Source of the DNA: UBA668 sp043740085 | Lineage (GTDB): Bacteria; Actinomycetota; Acidimicrobiia; Acidimicrobiales; Ilumatobacteraceae | Reading direction: 5' to 3' | NCBI GenBank assembly: GCA_043740085.1 | Contig: JAYUCY010000133.1 | Location: forward strand, 1 to 64,000 | Length of the DNA stretch: 64,000 nucleotides | Shown: piece by piece, positions 18,862 through 27,123 of the stretch | Layout: every line of letters starts with the position of its first letter | Numbering within the stretch: the stretch's first letter is position 1 | Notes under the pieces: model-generated | What the model saw: only the letters and a program-made list of their open reading frames with translations | What the model was told of the DNA's origin: nothing | Database searches by the model: none | Position numbers and translations under genes: made by a program

Positions 18862-19562
18862 AAGAGGCGGGCTGTCAATTTCTTGCGGTACACCGCGACT
18901 CGGGGGTCGTCGGGGCCCATCAGTTCGAGTAGGTCGACGTATTGCTGGCGGGCGGCTTCGTCGGCCTTCACCTGATCCAACAGCGCGATCAACGTGGCTT
19001 CGTGATCGTCGTCGGGGGCAACCTGCACTCGCGCGGCTGCTGCGGCGTGGCGAGTGCGGTCGGTCTCGGGGATGCGCGCCAGGAACTGCAGCGCCTGCTC
19101 GTTCTCACCGCGCGCGATGAGCAATTCGGCGAGCCCGACGATGGCATCTTCGTTGTCCGCCTCGATCTCCAACGCGGCGCGATACGAGCCTTCGGTGCCT
19201 TCAGCGAGCAGGACAGCCATGGCGTCGTCGCCCTCGGTGGGCATCAGCGAATCGACGAACTGTTGCACGATGTGTTCCGGGTAGGCACCCGTGAAACCAT
19301 CCACGACGGCGCCATTCTTCAGTGCGTACACGGCGGGGATCGACTGCACTTCGAACGCTTGCGAGATCGCCGGGTTTTGGTCGGTATCAACTTTCACCAG
19401 CACGACCTTGCCACCGGTTGCCTCGACCACTTTCTCGATGATGGGGCCAAGCGTGCGGCACGGGCCACACCATGGTGCCCACAGATCAACGATCACCGGC
19501 ACGGTGTGCGAGCGGTCGATGACTTCGGTTTGGAATGTTGCGTCGGTGACATCGATGGCCAT
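18858..19562 (-). CDS. Thioredoxin-TPR co-chaperone (CnoX/YbbN-like)
   Basis: The 234-residue product joins an N-terminal thioredoxin domain with an intact active site (Cys32 and Cys35 in LWAPWCGPCRTLG, cis-Pro in VQSIPAVYAL) to a C-terminal TPR-like helical half (residues about 110-234: YRAALEIEADNEDAIVGLAE, GENEQALQFLARIPETD). CnoX proteins protect clients from over-oxidation and pass them to chaperones. I used the ATG giving MAIDVTDATFQ. The stop overlaps the end of the HNH relic. Confidence 0.88.
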   Translation of the reverse strand: MAIDVTDATFQTEVIDRSHTVPVIVDLWAPWCGPCRTLGPIIEKVVEATGGKVVLVKVDTDQNPAISQAFEVQSIPAVYALKNGAVVDGFTGAYPEHIVQQFVDSLMPTEGDDAMAVLLAEGTEGSYRAALEIEADNEDAIVGLAELLIARGENEQALQFLARIPETDRTRHAAAAARVQVAPDDDHEATLIALLDQVKADEAARQQYVDLLELMGPDDPRVAVYRKKLTARLF

Positions 19563-19682
19563 GGCGGGCACGATACCGCTAACGACCACACCGGTAACGA
19601 CCACATTGGTTACGGCTGCCAACGGTGATCAACGGGGTTCAACGGCGCACGCGAGAGCGAAGGGCGCTACCGTACGGAAGCA

Positions 19683-20717
19683 ATGAGTTCTGTGCACGGC
19701 ATCGATGTGGCGGCGGTCAGCGAGTGGTTGGAGGCCAACGTCGACGGTGCGGTCGGCCCGTTCACGTTCGACGTCATCGCTGGCGGCCACTCGAACCTCA
19801 CGTTCACTGTGACGGGGGCGGACGGCCGTCGGTTCGTCCTCCGGCGGCCACCGCTCGGCCACGTATTGGCCAGCGCGCACGACATGGGTCGCGAGCACCG
19901 CATCATCAGCGGGCTGCAGAAGTCCGCTGTCCCGGTCGCACCGGCGCTCGGGTTCTGCGACGATCTCTCCGTCAACGAGGCGCCGTTCTACGTAATGGGC
20001 TTCGTCGACGGCCACGTGCTGCGCGACCGAGCCGTCGCCGAAAATGTCCTCACACCAGACGCACGTCGTGTCGCGAGCGAGTCGTTGGTCGACACGATGG
20101 TGGCCATCCACTCTGTCGATCTCGAGGCCGCCGGCCTCAGTGAGCTCGGCCGTCACGAGGGTTACATCGCACGCCAATTGAAGCGCTGGTACGGCCAATG
20201 GAACCAGCAGCAGACTCGGCCACTGCCAGCCGTCGATCGTGTACACGACGAACTCATGCGGCGAATTCCGGAGCAGGGATCGGCGACCATAGTGCACGGC
20301 GATTACCGCCTGGACAACTGCATAGTGGGCAACGATGGCCGAGTAGTCGCCGTGCTCGATTGGGAGATTTGCACCCTCGGTGACCCGCTGGCGGACGTTG
20401 GTCTGCTGCAGGTGTATTGGACTGGCCCAAACGATGTTGCGTCCGCCTGGACAGGATCGGCAACGACTGCGACCGGGTTCTACGACCGTGCGCAGTTGGC
20501 CGATCGTTACGCGCAGGTCAGCGGCCGCGACCTCACGCACTTGCCGTTCTACGTGTCGTTCGCCTACTGGAAGTTGGCGTGCATTCTTGAGGGCGTCTAC
20601 GCCCGCTACCTCGGCGGCGCACTTGGCGCGCGCGACGCTGCCGAGCTGAACCCGTTCAAGTTGCAGGTGGAGGCCGCCGCCGCCTCTGCTGAGCAGATGT
20701 TGGAGCAACTCCCATGA
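19683..20717 (+). CDS. Aminoglycoside phosphotransferase (APH)-family kinase, ACAD10-like
   Basis: The 344-residue protein-kinase-fold enzyme has the nucleotide-binding segment GGHSNLTFTVTGADGRRFVLRR (glycine-rich strand plus Lys/Arg), the catalytic loop HGDYRLDN and the metal site LDWEICTLGDP. This subgroup resembles the APH domain next to acyl-CoA dehydrogenases (ACAD10/11), which phosphorylates 4-hydroxy-acyl groups; no acyl-CoA dehydrogenase is beside it here. It overlaps the PAC2 gene by 4 bp. Substrate is unknown. Confidence 0.85.
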   Translation: MSSVHGIDVAAVSEWLEANVDGAVGPFTFDVIAGGHSNLTFTVTGADGRRFVLRRPPLGHVLASAHDMGREHRIISGLQKSAVPVAPALGFCDDLSVNEAPFYVMGFVDGHVLRDRAVAENVLTPDARRVASESLVDTMVAIHSVDLEAAGLSELGRHEGYIARQLKRWYGQWNQQQTRPLPAVDRVHDELMRRIPEQGSATIVHGDYRLDNCIVGNDGRVVAVLDWEICTLGDPLADVGLLQVYWTGPNDVASAWTGSATTATGFYDRAQLADRYAQVSGRDLTHLPFYVSFAYWKLACILEGVYARYLGGALGARDAAELNPFKLQVEAAAASAEQMLEQLP

Positions 20718-21634
20718 ACCCTCGCTACCAACTGCATGGCGACATTCCTGTTCTCGACCGCCCCGTCATGGTGGTTCACCTTCACGGCTGGATCGACGCC
20801 AGCGGCGCCGCTGCGGCGGCGATGGCCGCGCTGGACAGCGCGTGCGATACCAAGGCGCTCGCCACCTTCGACGGCGACACATTCATCGACTACCGCGCTC
20901 GCCGCCCAACGATGGAGCTTCGTGAGGGCGTCAATACCAAGCTGGCGTGGCACGACATCGAGTTGAAGGTGGGCGCGGACAGCAATGGCCAGCCCGTACT
21001 GACGTTGGTGGGGCCCGAGCCCGACTCGCAGTGGCGCGGATTTGCGAGTGCGGTAACGCAGCTGGCATTGCAGCTTGGTGTCTACCAGATGGTGGCACTC
21101 GGCTCGTATCCGTTCGCCTCGCCGCACACCCGGCCAGCCCGCCTGTCCAGTAGTTCGCCATCGGCCGACGTGATCGCCGACCTGCCGTACCTGAAGAACT
21201 CAGTCGACGTGCCGGCGGGCATGAGCGCCGTGCTCGAGCATGCGCTCACCGAGGCGGGAATTGCCTCTCTCGGGCTGTGGGTGCAGGTGCCGCACTACGT
21301 GAGTGCGATGAGCTACCCGGCTGCATCGGTCGCGTTGCTGGATGGCCTCCACGAGGTCACCGGCATCACCATTGACGGCTCGGCGCTCGCCAGCGAAGCC
21401 GAGATCCAACACCAGCGCATCAACGTGTTAGTCGGTGGCAACGACGAGCACGAAGCCATGGTTCGTCAGCTGGAATCGCTCTACGACCGAGCCGAGCAAC
21501 AGACCCTCGACCTCGATCGAGCCATCAGCGAGATGCCCAGTGGCGACGAACTGGCCGCAGAGTTCGAACGGTTCCTGCGCGACCAAGACTCCAACGACAC
21601 GGACGCGGGGCCTAGCGAGCCAGGATTGGGCTAG
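20714..21634 (+). CDS. PAC2 family protein (proteasome assembly chaperone-like)
   Basis: The 306-residue product matches the actinobacterial PAC2 family: PVMVVHLHGWIDASGAAAAA at the N-terminus, RARRPTMELREGVNTKLAW, LALQLGVYQMVALGSYPFAS and VPHYVSAMSYPAASVALLDG, then a helical C-terminus (SLYDRAEQQTLDLDRAISEM). PAC2 proteins relate to eukaryotic proteasome assembly chaperones; the bacterial role is not settled. It is translationally coupled to the APH gene (ATGA) and converges on the LysR gene with a 4-bp overlap. Confidence 0.87.
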   Translation: MNPRYQLHGDIPVLDRPVMVVHLHGWIDASGAAAAAMAALDSACDTKALATFDGDTFIDYRARRPTMELREGVNTKLAWHDIELKVGADSNGQPVLTLVGPEPDSQWRGFASAVTQLALQLGVYQMVALGSYPFASPHTRPARLSSSSPSADVIADLPYLKNSVDVPAGMSAVLEHALTEAGIASLGLWVQVPHYVSAMSYPAASVALLDGLHEVTGITIDGSALASEAEIQHQRINVLVGGNDEHEAMVRQLESLYDRAEQQTLDLDRAISEMPSGDELAAEFERFLRDQDSNDTDAGPSEPGLG

Positions 21635-22560
21635 GCGCCGATGGTGGTGGGCTGATACTCGGGCAACTGAAGATCGCTGCACACCGAGAGAGCCAACTCG
21701 ATGAACCGCCCGGCTGCCGGTGGCAGAGTGCGGCCACGACGACGAGCGAGTACCAACACCCGCGGCGGAATCGGCGGCTCCATCATTGCGATGACCACTC
21801 CGGTGTCGGTGGGGTCGACCGCCAGGTGGGGAAGAATCGCGTAGCCCATACCGGCACGAACCATCGCCTGTACGGCAGCGTTGTCGTTGGTGCGGAACAC
21901 ATAGTCGGGCACCACGCCCAGGTCGCGCAGCGCATCGTCGATGGACAACTGGCACGCGCACGGCGACTGCCCGATCATCGCCACACCACCCAGGTGGGCC
22001 GGGTCGGTGATTCGACCGCTGAGGGAGGCGGGACTGACCAGTACGAACGGGTCGATGAGCAGCGTTGTCGACTCGATCGCATGGTCATCCGGTGCGCCGA
22101 TCAGAAACGTCAGATCCAATTCGTCGGACATCAACCGCGCGATCAGGTCGTCATTCTCGTCCTCCTCGACGCACCGCACCGAAAGGCCCGGCCGCTCACT
22201 GCGCATCCGCCCGACAACTTCGGGCAGCACGTTGACCGAGATGCTCTGAAACGACCCGACGACGAGACGCCCGACTTCACCGGAACGCAGCGAACGCAGG
22301 CCATCCTCGGCCACCCGCATCTGCTCGAAGAGCGTGACCGCGTACTCCAAGACCAGCGAGCCAGTGGGGGTCAGATGCACTCGCTTGGGGCCACCGGGAC
22401 GGTCGAACACCTTGTCGCCAACGGCTCGCTCAAGCCCGGCAATCTGTTGGCTGATGGCTGATTGCGTGAAGCCCAACCGCTCGGCGGCCCGCCCGAACGA
22501 GCCTTCCTCGGCAACGGCCTGCAGCGCTCGCAGTTGGCGTACTTCCACATCTCGCAACAT
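21631..22560 (-). CDS. LysR-family transcriptional regulator
   Basis: The 309-residue product has the LysR winged helix at residues 1-65 (VRQLRALQAVAEEGSFGRAA, LGFTQSAISQQIAGLERAVG) and a periplasmic-binding-like effector domain (VGRLVVGSFQSISVNVLPEV, LDLTFLIGAPDDHAIESTTL). I chose the ATG giving MLRDVEVRQL. It is divergent from a 90-codon unknown gene across an 82-bp AT-rich space, the usual geometry for an autoregulating LysR protein and its target. The inducer is unknown. Confidence 0.92.
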   Translation of the reverse strand: MLRDVEVRQLRALQAVAEEGSFGRAAERLGFTQSAISQQIAGLERAVGDKVFDRPGGPKRVHLTPTGSLVLEYAVTLFEQMRVAEDGLRSLRSGEVGRLVVGSFQSISVNVLPEVVGRMRSERPGLSVRCVEEDENDDLIARLMSDELDLTFLIGAPDDHAIESTTLLIDPFVLVSPASLSGRITDPAHLGGVAMIGQSPCACQLSIDDALRDLGVVPDYVFRTNDNAAVQAMVRAGMGYAILPHLAVDPTDTGVVIAMMEPPIPPRVLVLARRRGRTLPPAAGRFIELALSVCSDLQLPEYQPTTIGA

Positions 22561-22642
22561 GGAAGCATCATAAGCAAACACGATCAACAACACAAGATAT
22601 CATCGCTATACAGAATCATTGTCCAGGCGTACCGTCATCCAT
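22561..22642. promoter_or_regulatory. Divergent LysR-type control region
   Basis: The 82 bp between the LysR gene and its divergent neighbour are clearly AT-richer than the surrounding DNA. They contain ATA-N7-TAT (22597-22609), a dyad that also satisfies the T-N11-A form of LysR boxes. This is pattern evidence only. Confidence 0.35.
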
Positions 22643-22915
22643 ATGAGCACCACACAGCGCACCACCCAGCAACTCCGCTCCAGCCCCATCCAGCTCGCAG
22701 ACCTCGCCGAGGGCATCGCCAAAGACGGTTTCGCCAGCCGCGCCATCGAAGCAGTCGCCCTCGCCAACCTGCTGCAGTGCGAAGGCTTTCGCCGGATCGC
22801 ACTCGACATCGTCCGTGACGAGACGCAGCCCACCGTCGCCCGCGAGCGCGCCTTCGGTCTCGTTCATGGCATCGCCCTCGAAGCGCCCCAGCAACACCAC
22901 ACTGTCGCCGCCTGA
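22643..22915 (+). CDS. Small protein divergent from the LysR gene, unknown function
   Basis: The 90-residue product starts MSTTQRTTQQLRSSPIQLAD and appears mostly helical (LAEGIAKDGFASRAIEAVAL, ALDIVRDETQPTVARERAFG). No domain was recognised. Its position opposite the LysR regulator suggests it is that regulator's target, and it is followed 88 bp later by the LLM oxidoreductase. Confidence 0.5.
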   Translation: MSTTQRTTQQLRSSPIQLADLAEGIAKDGFASRAIEAVALANLLQCEGFRRIALDIVRDETQPTVARERAFGLVHGIALEAPQQHHTVAA

Positions 22916-23003
22916 GAACGCTGTCCCCCGCAGCACGCTCGCCTCGTCGGCGACGCCATGATGACTACGCTCGGAGGCGAGACGCGACAGGCCGGAGGGG
23001 CAG

Positions 23004-24023
23004 ATGAAGATTGACGGTGGGGTTGGAACGGACCTGGGGCGCGCAGGCGCCCAGGCCAAGGAGCTCGAGGACGCCGGCTACTCAGGTGCGTGGACTGCCG
23101 AGACCAGCCACGACCCGTTCTTCCCGCTGCTGCTCGCGGCAGAGCACACCGAGACGCTGGAGCTGGGCACATCAATTGCGGTGGCCTTTGCTCGCAACCC
23201 GATGACGCTGGCCAACATTGGTTGGGACCTGCAGTCATTCTCGAAGGGCCGTTTCGTGCTCGGGCTTGGTAGCCAGATCAAGCCGCACATCACTAAGCGG
23301 TTCAGCCAGGAATGGAGCCATCCGGCGCCCCGGATGCGCGAGATGATCATGGCCATTCGAGCCATCTGGGACACATGGGAGAACGGAACTCCTTTGGCGT
23401 TCCGTGGCGACTTCTACACACACACCCTGATGACGCCGTTCTTTACGCCCGACCGCGCCGATCTAGCCGGCTTCGGTGTGCCAAAGATTTTCCTGGCCGG
23501 CGTCGGGGAGCTGATGACCGAGGTCGCCGGCGAAGTGTGCGACGGGTTCATCTGCCACGGCTTCACCACCGAGCGCTACCTCCGCGAGGTCACGCTTCCC
23601 GCACTGGAACGTGGTCGGGCGAAGGCTGGAAAGACGATGGAAGGCTTCGAGATTGTCGGGCCGTCGTTTGTGGTCACCGGTGGCAACGAGGAGGAGTTGG
23701 CTGCGGCAGCCGCCGGCACCCGCCAGCAGATCGCGTTCTACGGCAGCACACCCGCCTACCGCGGCGTGCTGGACATGCACGGCTGGGGCGGCCTGCACGA
23801 GGAACTGAATGCACTCTCCAAGCAGGGCCAGTGGGTGGAAATGGGCAACCTGATCACCGACGAGATTCTCAATACGTTCGCAGTCGTCGGCGAGCCCGAG
23901 CAAATGGCACCCGAACTGCAGCGCCGCTACGGCGACGTCATCCAGCGGATCAGCTTCTACGCGCCGTACAAGTCGGACCCGTCGCGCTGGGCGGGCATCA
24001 TCGACGCCCTCAAATCCGCCTGA
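23004..24023 (+). CDS. LLM-class F420-dependent oxidoreductase
   Basis: The 339-residue TIM-barrel protein belongs to the luciferase-like monooxygenase/F420 family: DAGYSGAWTAETSHDPFFPL, LGTSIAVAFARNPMTLANIG, FSKGRFVLGLGSQIKPHI and the IWDTWENGTPLAFRGDFYTH segment are characteristic. Such enzymes use F420 or FMN to oxidise or reduce varied substrates. A strong ribosome-binding site (GGAGGGG) precedes the ATG. A large hairpin follows the stop. The substrate cannot be inferred. Confidence 0.88.
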   Translation: MKIDGGVGTDLGRAGAQAKELEDAGYSGAWTAETSHDPFFPLLLAAEHTETLELGTSIAVAFARNPMTLANIGWDLQSFSKGRFVLGLGSQIKPHITKRFSQEWSHPAPRMREMIMAIRAIWDTWENGTPLAFRGDFYTHTLMTPFFTPDRADLAGFGVPKIFLAGVGELMTEVAGEVCDGFICHGFTTERYLREVTLPALERGRAKAGKTMEGFEIVGPSFVVTGGNEEELAAAAAGTRQQIAFYGSTPAYRGVLDMHGWGGLHEELNALSKQGQWVEMGNLITDEILNTFAVVGEPEQMAPELQRRYGDVIQRISFYAPYKSDPSRWAGIIDALKSA

Positions 24024-24039
24024 TATCCGACACCCTTCT

Positions 24040-24095
24040 CCGCCCAAGGGCGGGTAACCATGCCGCTTTCGACGCCGTTACCCGCCCATGGGCGG
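24040..24095 (+). terminator. Long hairpin after the LLM oxidoreductase
   Basis: Arms CCGCCCAAGGGCGGGTAAC and GTTACCCGCCCATGGGCGG pair at 18 of 19 positions around an 18-nt loop. Each arm also contains a small self-complementary core. It lies 16 nt after the stop and about 60 nt before the helicase start, so it probably separates the two transcripts. Confidence 0.65.
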
Positions 24096-24128
24096 CAGAC
24101 GGCGCCACTCGTCGGGGGAGATCTGAAT

Positions 24129-24144
24129 CAGAACGTTCGTTCGA
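24129..24144. promoter_or_regulatory. Predicted LexA (SOS) box upstream of the helicase
   Basis: CAGAACGTTCGTTCGA matches 10 of the 12 fixed positions of the actinobacterial SOS consensus TCGAAC-N4-GTTCGA, with a perfect right half. It overlaps a likely -10 element (TAGGGT, 24145-24150) just upstream of the helicase start, so LexA binding would block RNA polymerase. Confidence 0.6.
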
Positions 24145-24156
24145 TAGGGTGAGGCG

Positions 24157-27120
24157 ATGAGCTCGTTCGACGACCACCCCCGCCGACGAGCAATCGCATG
24201 CGTCTACTGCGGCGGCGAACATGGCTCGGCCGACGAGGTCAAGGCGTGCTGGCAGCGCCACGGGGGCCAGGACGACGGGGGCCAGCGCCACGGGGGCCAG
24301 GACGACGCGCGCCAGGACGACGGGGGCCAGGACGACGGGGGCCAGGACGACGCCGACCAGCGCACTCTGTTCGCCGCCGAGGCGGCTCTCCCGCCGGCTG
24401 CGCCGCCAACCTTCGAGGACTTCGAGTACGTGGCCGCGCCTCGGGTACCACAGGGCGATGTCGTCGCCCGCCTCACGAAGGGGCCGCAGTGGCTGGGACG
24501 CAACGTGATCGTGGCGCCCGGGCAGGCGGCGCCGGCGGAGTGGGCCCATGCGCCGCGCCTCGTCATCGACCCGGCACAGAGCGAGCTCATCGGTCAGCTG
24601 CTGCACGCCGCCACCCAACGCGTTTCGCACGTCTTCGAGTTGGGCGACGCTGCCCACGCACAGCTCTCCAAGCCCTTCACCACCACGCTGCCGCCGCATG
24701 CCATTGGACCGCGCGTTCGCTTCACGAGCGAGCAGCTCGCGCACCTCGTTGCCAGCAACTCCATCGACGCACGGGCGCAGCCGACCTGGGCGCTGCTCTC
24801 CATGGCCGTGACGGCCGGGGCTCACACTGTTGGCGACGGCCACGGCGATGTCGAGCTGCCAAACGGTACGCGAGCGTGGCTGGATGGTGGGCCACCGCGC
24901 TTCACTGCGCCGATCGACGGGGTGCCAGTGCTGCACCGGGTGGCCGTCGAGCACCGATCGCTGCGCGTACCAGTGGGTAATGCCACCACTGCCGACCTCG
25001 CTCCCGACCAGCTTGCGGCCGTCACACACGATGGTGGCGCCGCGCGCATCATTGCGCCAGCCGGTTCAGGCAAGACACGCGTGCTCACAGAACGCGCCCG
25101 GCACATGGTGCAGCAATGGCGTATTCCGGCTTCGGCCATCACGCTCATCGCGTTCAACAAGCGAGCGCAGGAAGAGATCGCCGCACGAACCGCCGACGTT
25201 CCCGGCCTACAGATCCGCACGCTGAACGCCATCGCGCTGGCTGTCATCAACGGCAGCGCACCCTTCGCTCGCCAATCGCAGCGGTTCAACACGGTCGACG
25301 AGCCCGAGGTCCGTCGGATCATCGGGCGCCTCGTCAAGTTCCCACGCGTGCGCAATGCCGACCCGGTCGCGACCTGGTTGGAGGCGTTGTCGCTGGCCCG
25401 CTTGGGCCTCATCGACCCGACGAAGGTGGAGCGCCGCTACGAAGGCGAGGTCGACGGCTTCGCCGATACGTTCGCCGATTACCGCGAACATCTAGCTCAG
25501 GCCGGCGCCGTGGATTACGACGAGCAAATCTTCAAGGCCATCGAACTACTACTGCGCGACCCTGCCGCTCGTGCGACTGCGCAGCGGTCATGCCGGCTGC
25601 TCTTGGTCGACGAGTTCCAAGACCTCACCCCAGCGCACGTGCTGCTGGTGCGGCTACTCGCCGGGCCCGACGCTGCTGTTTTCGGAGTCGGCGACGACGA
25701 CCAGACCATCTACGGCTACAACGGCGCCGACCCTGCCTGGCTGATCGAGTTCGGCGACCTGTTTCCCGGTGCCGGCCAGCACCCGCTCGAGGTCAACTAT
25801 CGCTGCCCGGCAGGCATTGTCCGCGCCGCCGACACCTTGCTGCGCCACAACCGTCGACGAGTTGCGAAGGTGATCCGCGCCAGCGACGCGACCCGCGACG
25901 GTTTCATGGTCGCGCCGGCTACGGGCGACCCGGTCGATGTCACGCTGCAAGCCGTCACCATCGCCATCGCTGCCGGCTCTCCCGCTGCCGACATCGCCGT
26001 GCTCACTCGGGTCAACTCGCTGCTGGCGCCGGTGCAGGTCGCGCTGCACGGAGCGGGCGTGCCCACCAATGGCGGCGTGGGGCTGGAGTTCCTCGAGCGT
26101 ACGGCGGTGCGCGCGGCGTTGGCCTGGCTGCGTATGGCAACGGCGAAGGGCGACTTTGCCCCCTCCGATGTCGCCGAGGCACTCCGTCGCCCGTCGCGCC
26201 CGCTGCACCCCCGCATCGCGACCTGGGTTGGCGAGCAATCCTCGCTGGTTGGGCTCCGCCGTCTGGTCGGCCGCATCAGCACCGAGCGCGACGCCGACAC
26301 GGTCGAGAAGTTCGCCTCCGATATCGAGCGCCTCCAACGGCTGGTTGCCAGCCGCGGCACCACCGCCCAGGCGATGGCAGCGCTCCGCGACGGAATGGGC
26401 CTGGCCAACAGCATCGCCAAACTCGACACGCATCGCCACGGCATGAATCGCGCCGCGCAGAACGACGACCTCACCGCCATCGCCCAACTGGCCACGCTGC
26501 AGCCCGACCCGGTGAAGTTCGAAGGTTGGCTGCGCGCCGCTCTCGCCAACAAGTGGCAGGCCAACGGTGTCACGCTGGCAACGGTCCATCGCGTGAAGGG
26601 TCAGGAGTGGCCGTTTGTCATCGTCCACCAAGCCGATACCGACCAGTTCCCCCATCGTCTCGCGGAGGACGAAGAGGAGGAACGTCGACTGTTTCACGTG
26701 GCTATCACCCGCGCCTCGCGCGATGTGTTGGTGGTGCCATCGGAACGGCCGTCGCCGTTCATCGTCGACTGCAGCACCGAGCCACGAGCGCCCGTCACCA
26801 GCGGCCGACCGGCTGCGACCGCCGTCCCAAGAACTGCCCCCGCCTCAGCGGCGAGGAAGCCCGGCGACGATCTCTCCCCCAGCCAGGCAAGGCTGTTCGA
26901 AGACCTACGCGCGGTGCGCCGTCACCTCGCTGCGGGCAAGCCTGCCTACACGGTGTTGCCGGATACCGCCCTGCACGCCATCGCCGCGCTGCAACCCACG
27001 TCGCTCGACGAACTGGCTTCCATCAAAGGAATCGGCCCATCGAAGCTGCAGCAGTACGGCGCCGCGTTCCTGGCGGCCGTTGCTGACACCGTCGCGGCCA
27101 CAGCGCCGCCGTCCGACTAG
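24157..27120 (+). CDS. UvrD/Rep-type superfamily I DNA helicase with N-terminal zinc-finger-like and C-terminal HRDC domains
   Basis: The 987-residue product is an ATP-dependent DNA helicase. The motor has Walker A APAGSGKTRVL (about residue 300), LLVDEFQDLTPAH, GDDDQTIYGYNGADP, EVNYRCPAGIVRAA, TVHRVKGQEWPFVIVHQAD and FHVAITRASRDVL. The N-terminus has a CX2C-X12-C-X3-H cluster (CVYC ... CWQRH), followed by seven 5-residue repeats (QDDGG/QRHGG) and about 220 residues without a recognised domain. The C-terminus is an HRDC domain (FEDLRAVRRHLAAGKPAYTV, LASIKGIGPSKLQQYG). The architecture is that of actinobacterial HRDC helicases. A LexA-like box points to DNA-damage induction. Confidence 0.92.
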   Translation: MSSFDDHPRRRAIACVYCGGEHGSADEVKACWQRHGGQDDGGQRHGGQDDARQDDGGQDDGGQDDADQRTLFAAEAALPPAAPPTFEDFEYVAAPRVPQGDVVARLTKGPQWLGRNVIVAPGQAAPAEWAHAPRLVIDPAQSELIGQLLHAATQRVSHVFELGDAAHAQLSKPFTTTLPPHAIGPRVRFTSEQLAHLVASNSIDARAQPTWALLSMAVTAGAHTVGDGHGDVELPNGTRAWLDGGPPRFTAPIDGVPVLHRVAVEHRSLRVPVGNATTADLAPDQLAAVTHDGGAARIIAPAGSGKTRVLTERARHMVQQWRIPASAITLIAFNKRAQEEIAARTADVPGLQIRTLNAIALAVINGSAPFARQSQRFNTVDEPEVRRIIGRLVKFPRVRNADPVATWLEALSLARLGLIDPTKVERRYEGEVDGFADTFADYREHLAQAGAVDYDEQIFKAIELLLRDPAARATAQRSCRLLLVDEFQDLTPAHVLLVRLLAGPDAAVFGVGDDDQTIYGYNGADPAWLIEFGDLFPGAGQHPLEVNYRCPAGIVRAADTLLRHNRRRVAKVIRASDATRDGFMVAPATGDPVDVTLQAVTIAIAAGSPAADIAVLTRVNSLLAPVQVALHGAGVPTNGGVGLEFLERTAVRAALAWLRMATAKGDFAPSDVAEALRRPSRPLHPRIATWVGEQSSLVGLRRLVGRISTERDADTVEKFASDIERLQRLVASRGTTAQAMAALRDGMGLANSIAKLDTHRHGMNRAAQNDDLTAIAQLATLQPDPVKFEGWLRAALANKWQANGVTLATVHRVKGQEWPFVIVHQADTDQFPHRLAEDEEEERRLFHVAITRASRDVLVVPSERPSPFIVDCSTEPRAPVTSGRPAATAVPRTAPASAARKPGDDLSPSQARLFEDLRAVRRHLAAGKPAYTVLPDTALHAIAALQPTSLDELASIKGIGPSKLQQYGAAFLAAVADTVAATAPPSD
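24253..24357 (+). repeat. 15-bp coding minisatellite (seven units) in the helicase gene
   Basis: Seven in-frame 15-bp units encode QRHGG, QDDGG, QRHGG, QDDAR, QDDGG, QDDGG and QDDAD. Several units are near-identical in DNA (CAGGACGACGGGGGC), which invites slippage; any gain or loss keeps the frame. The repeat forms a hydrophilic linker after the zinc-finger-like cluster. Confidence 0.9.
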
Positions 27121-27123
27121 CAG

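Noticed and set aside
19563..19622. N-terminal extension of the thioredoxin-TPR protein
   Set aside because: The extra residues come from a repetitive ACGACCACA stretch and are not family-like; the internal ATG gives a normal thioredoxin start.
22616..23059. Minus-strand 147-codon frame opposite the LysR-divergent small gene
   Set aside because: It overlaps a better-placed plus-strand gene and the start of the LLM oxidoreductase; composition fits a shadow frame.
24040..24095. Riboswitch upstream of the helicase
   Set aside because: The structure is a simple long hairpin next to the LLM stop, with no conserved aptamer-like core; a terminator explains it.
24253..24357. CRISPR-like repeat array
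   Set aside because: The repeats are contiguous 15-bp coding units without spacers.
25116..27086. Plus-strand 656-codon frame
   Set aside because: It lies inside the helicase gene in another frame; Arg/Pro/His-rich composition is typical of a shifted high-GC frame.
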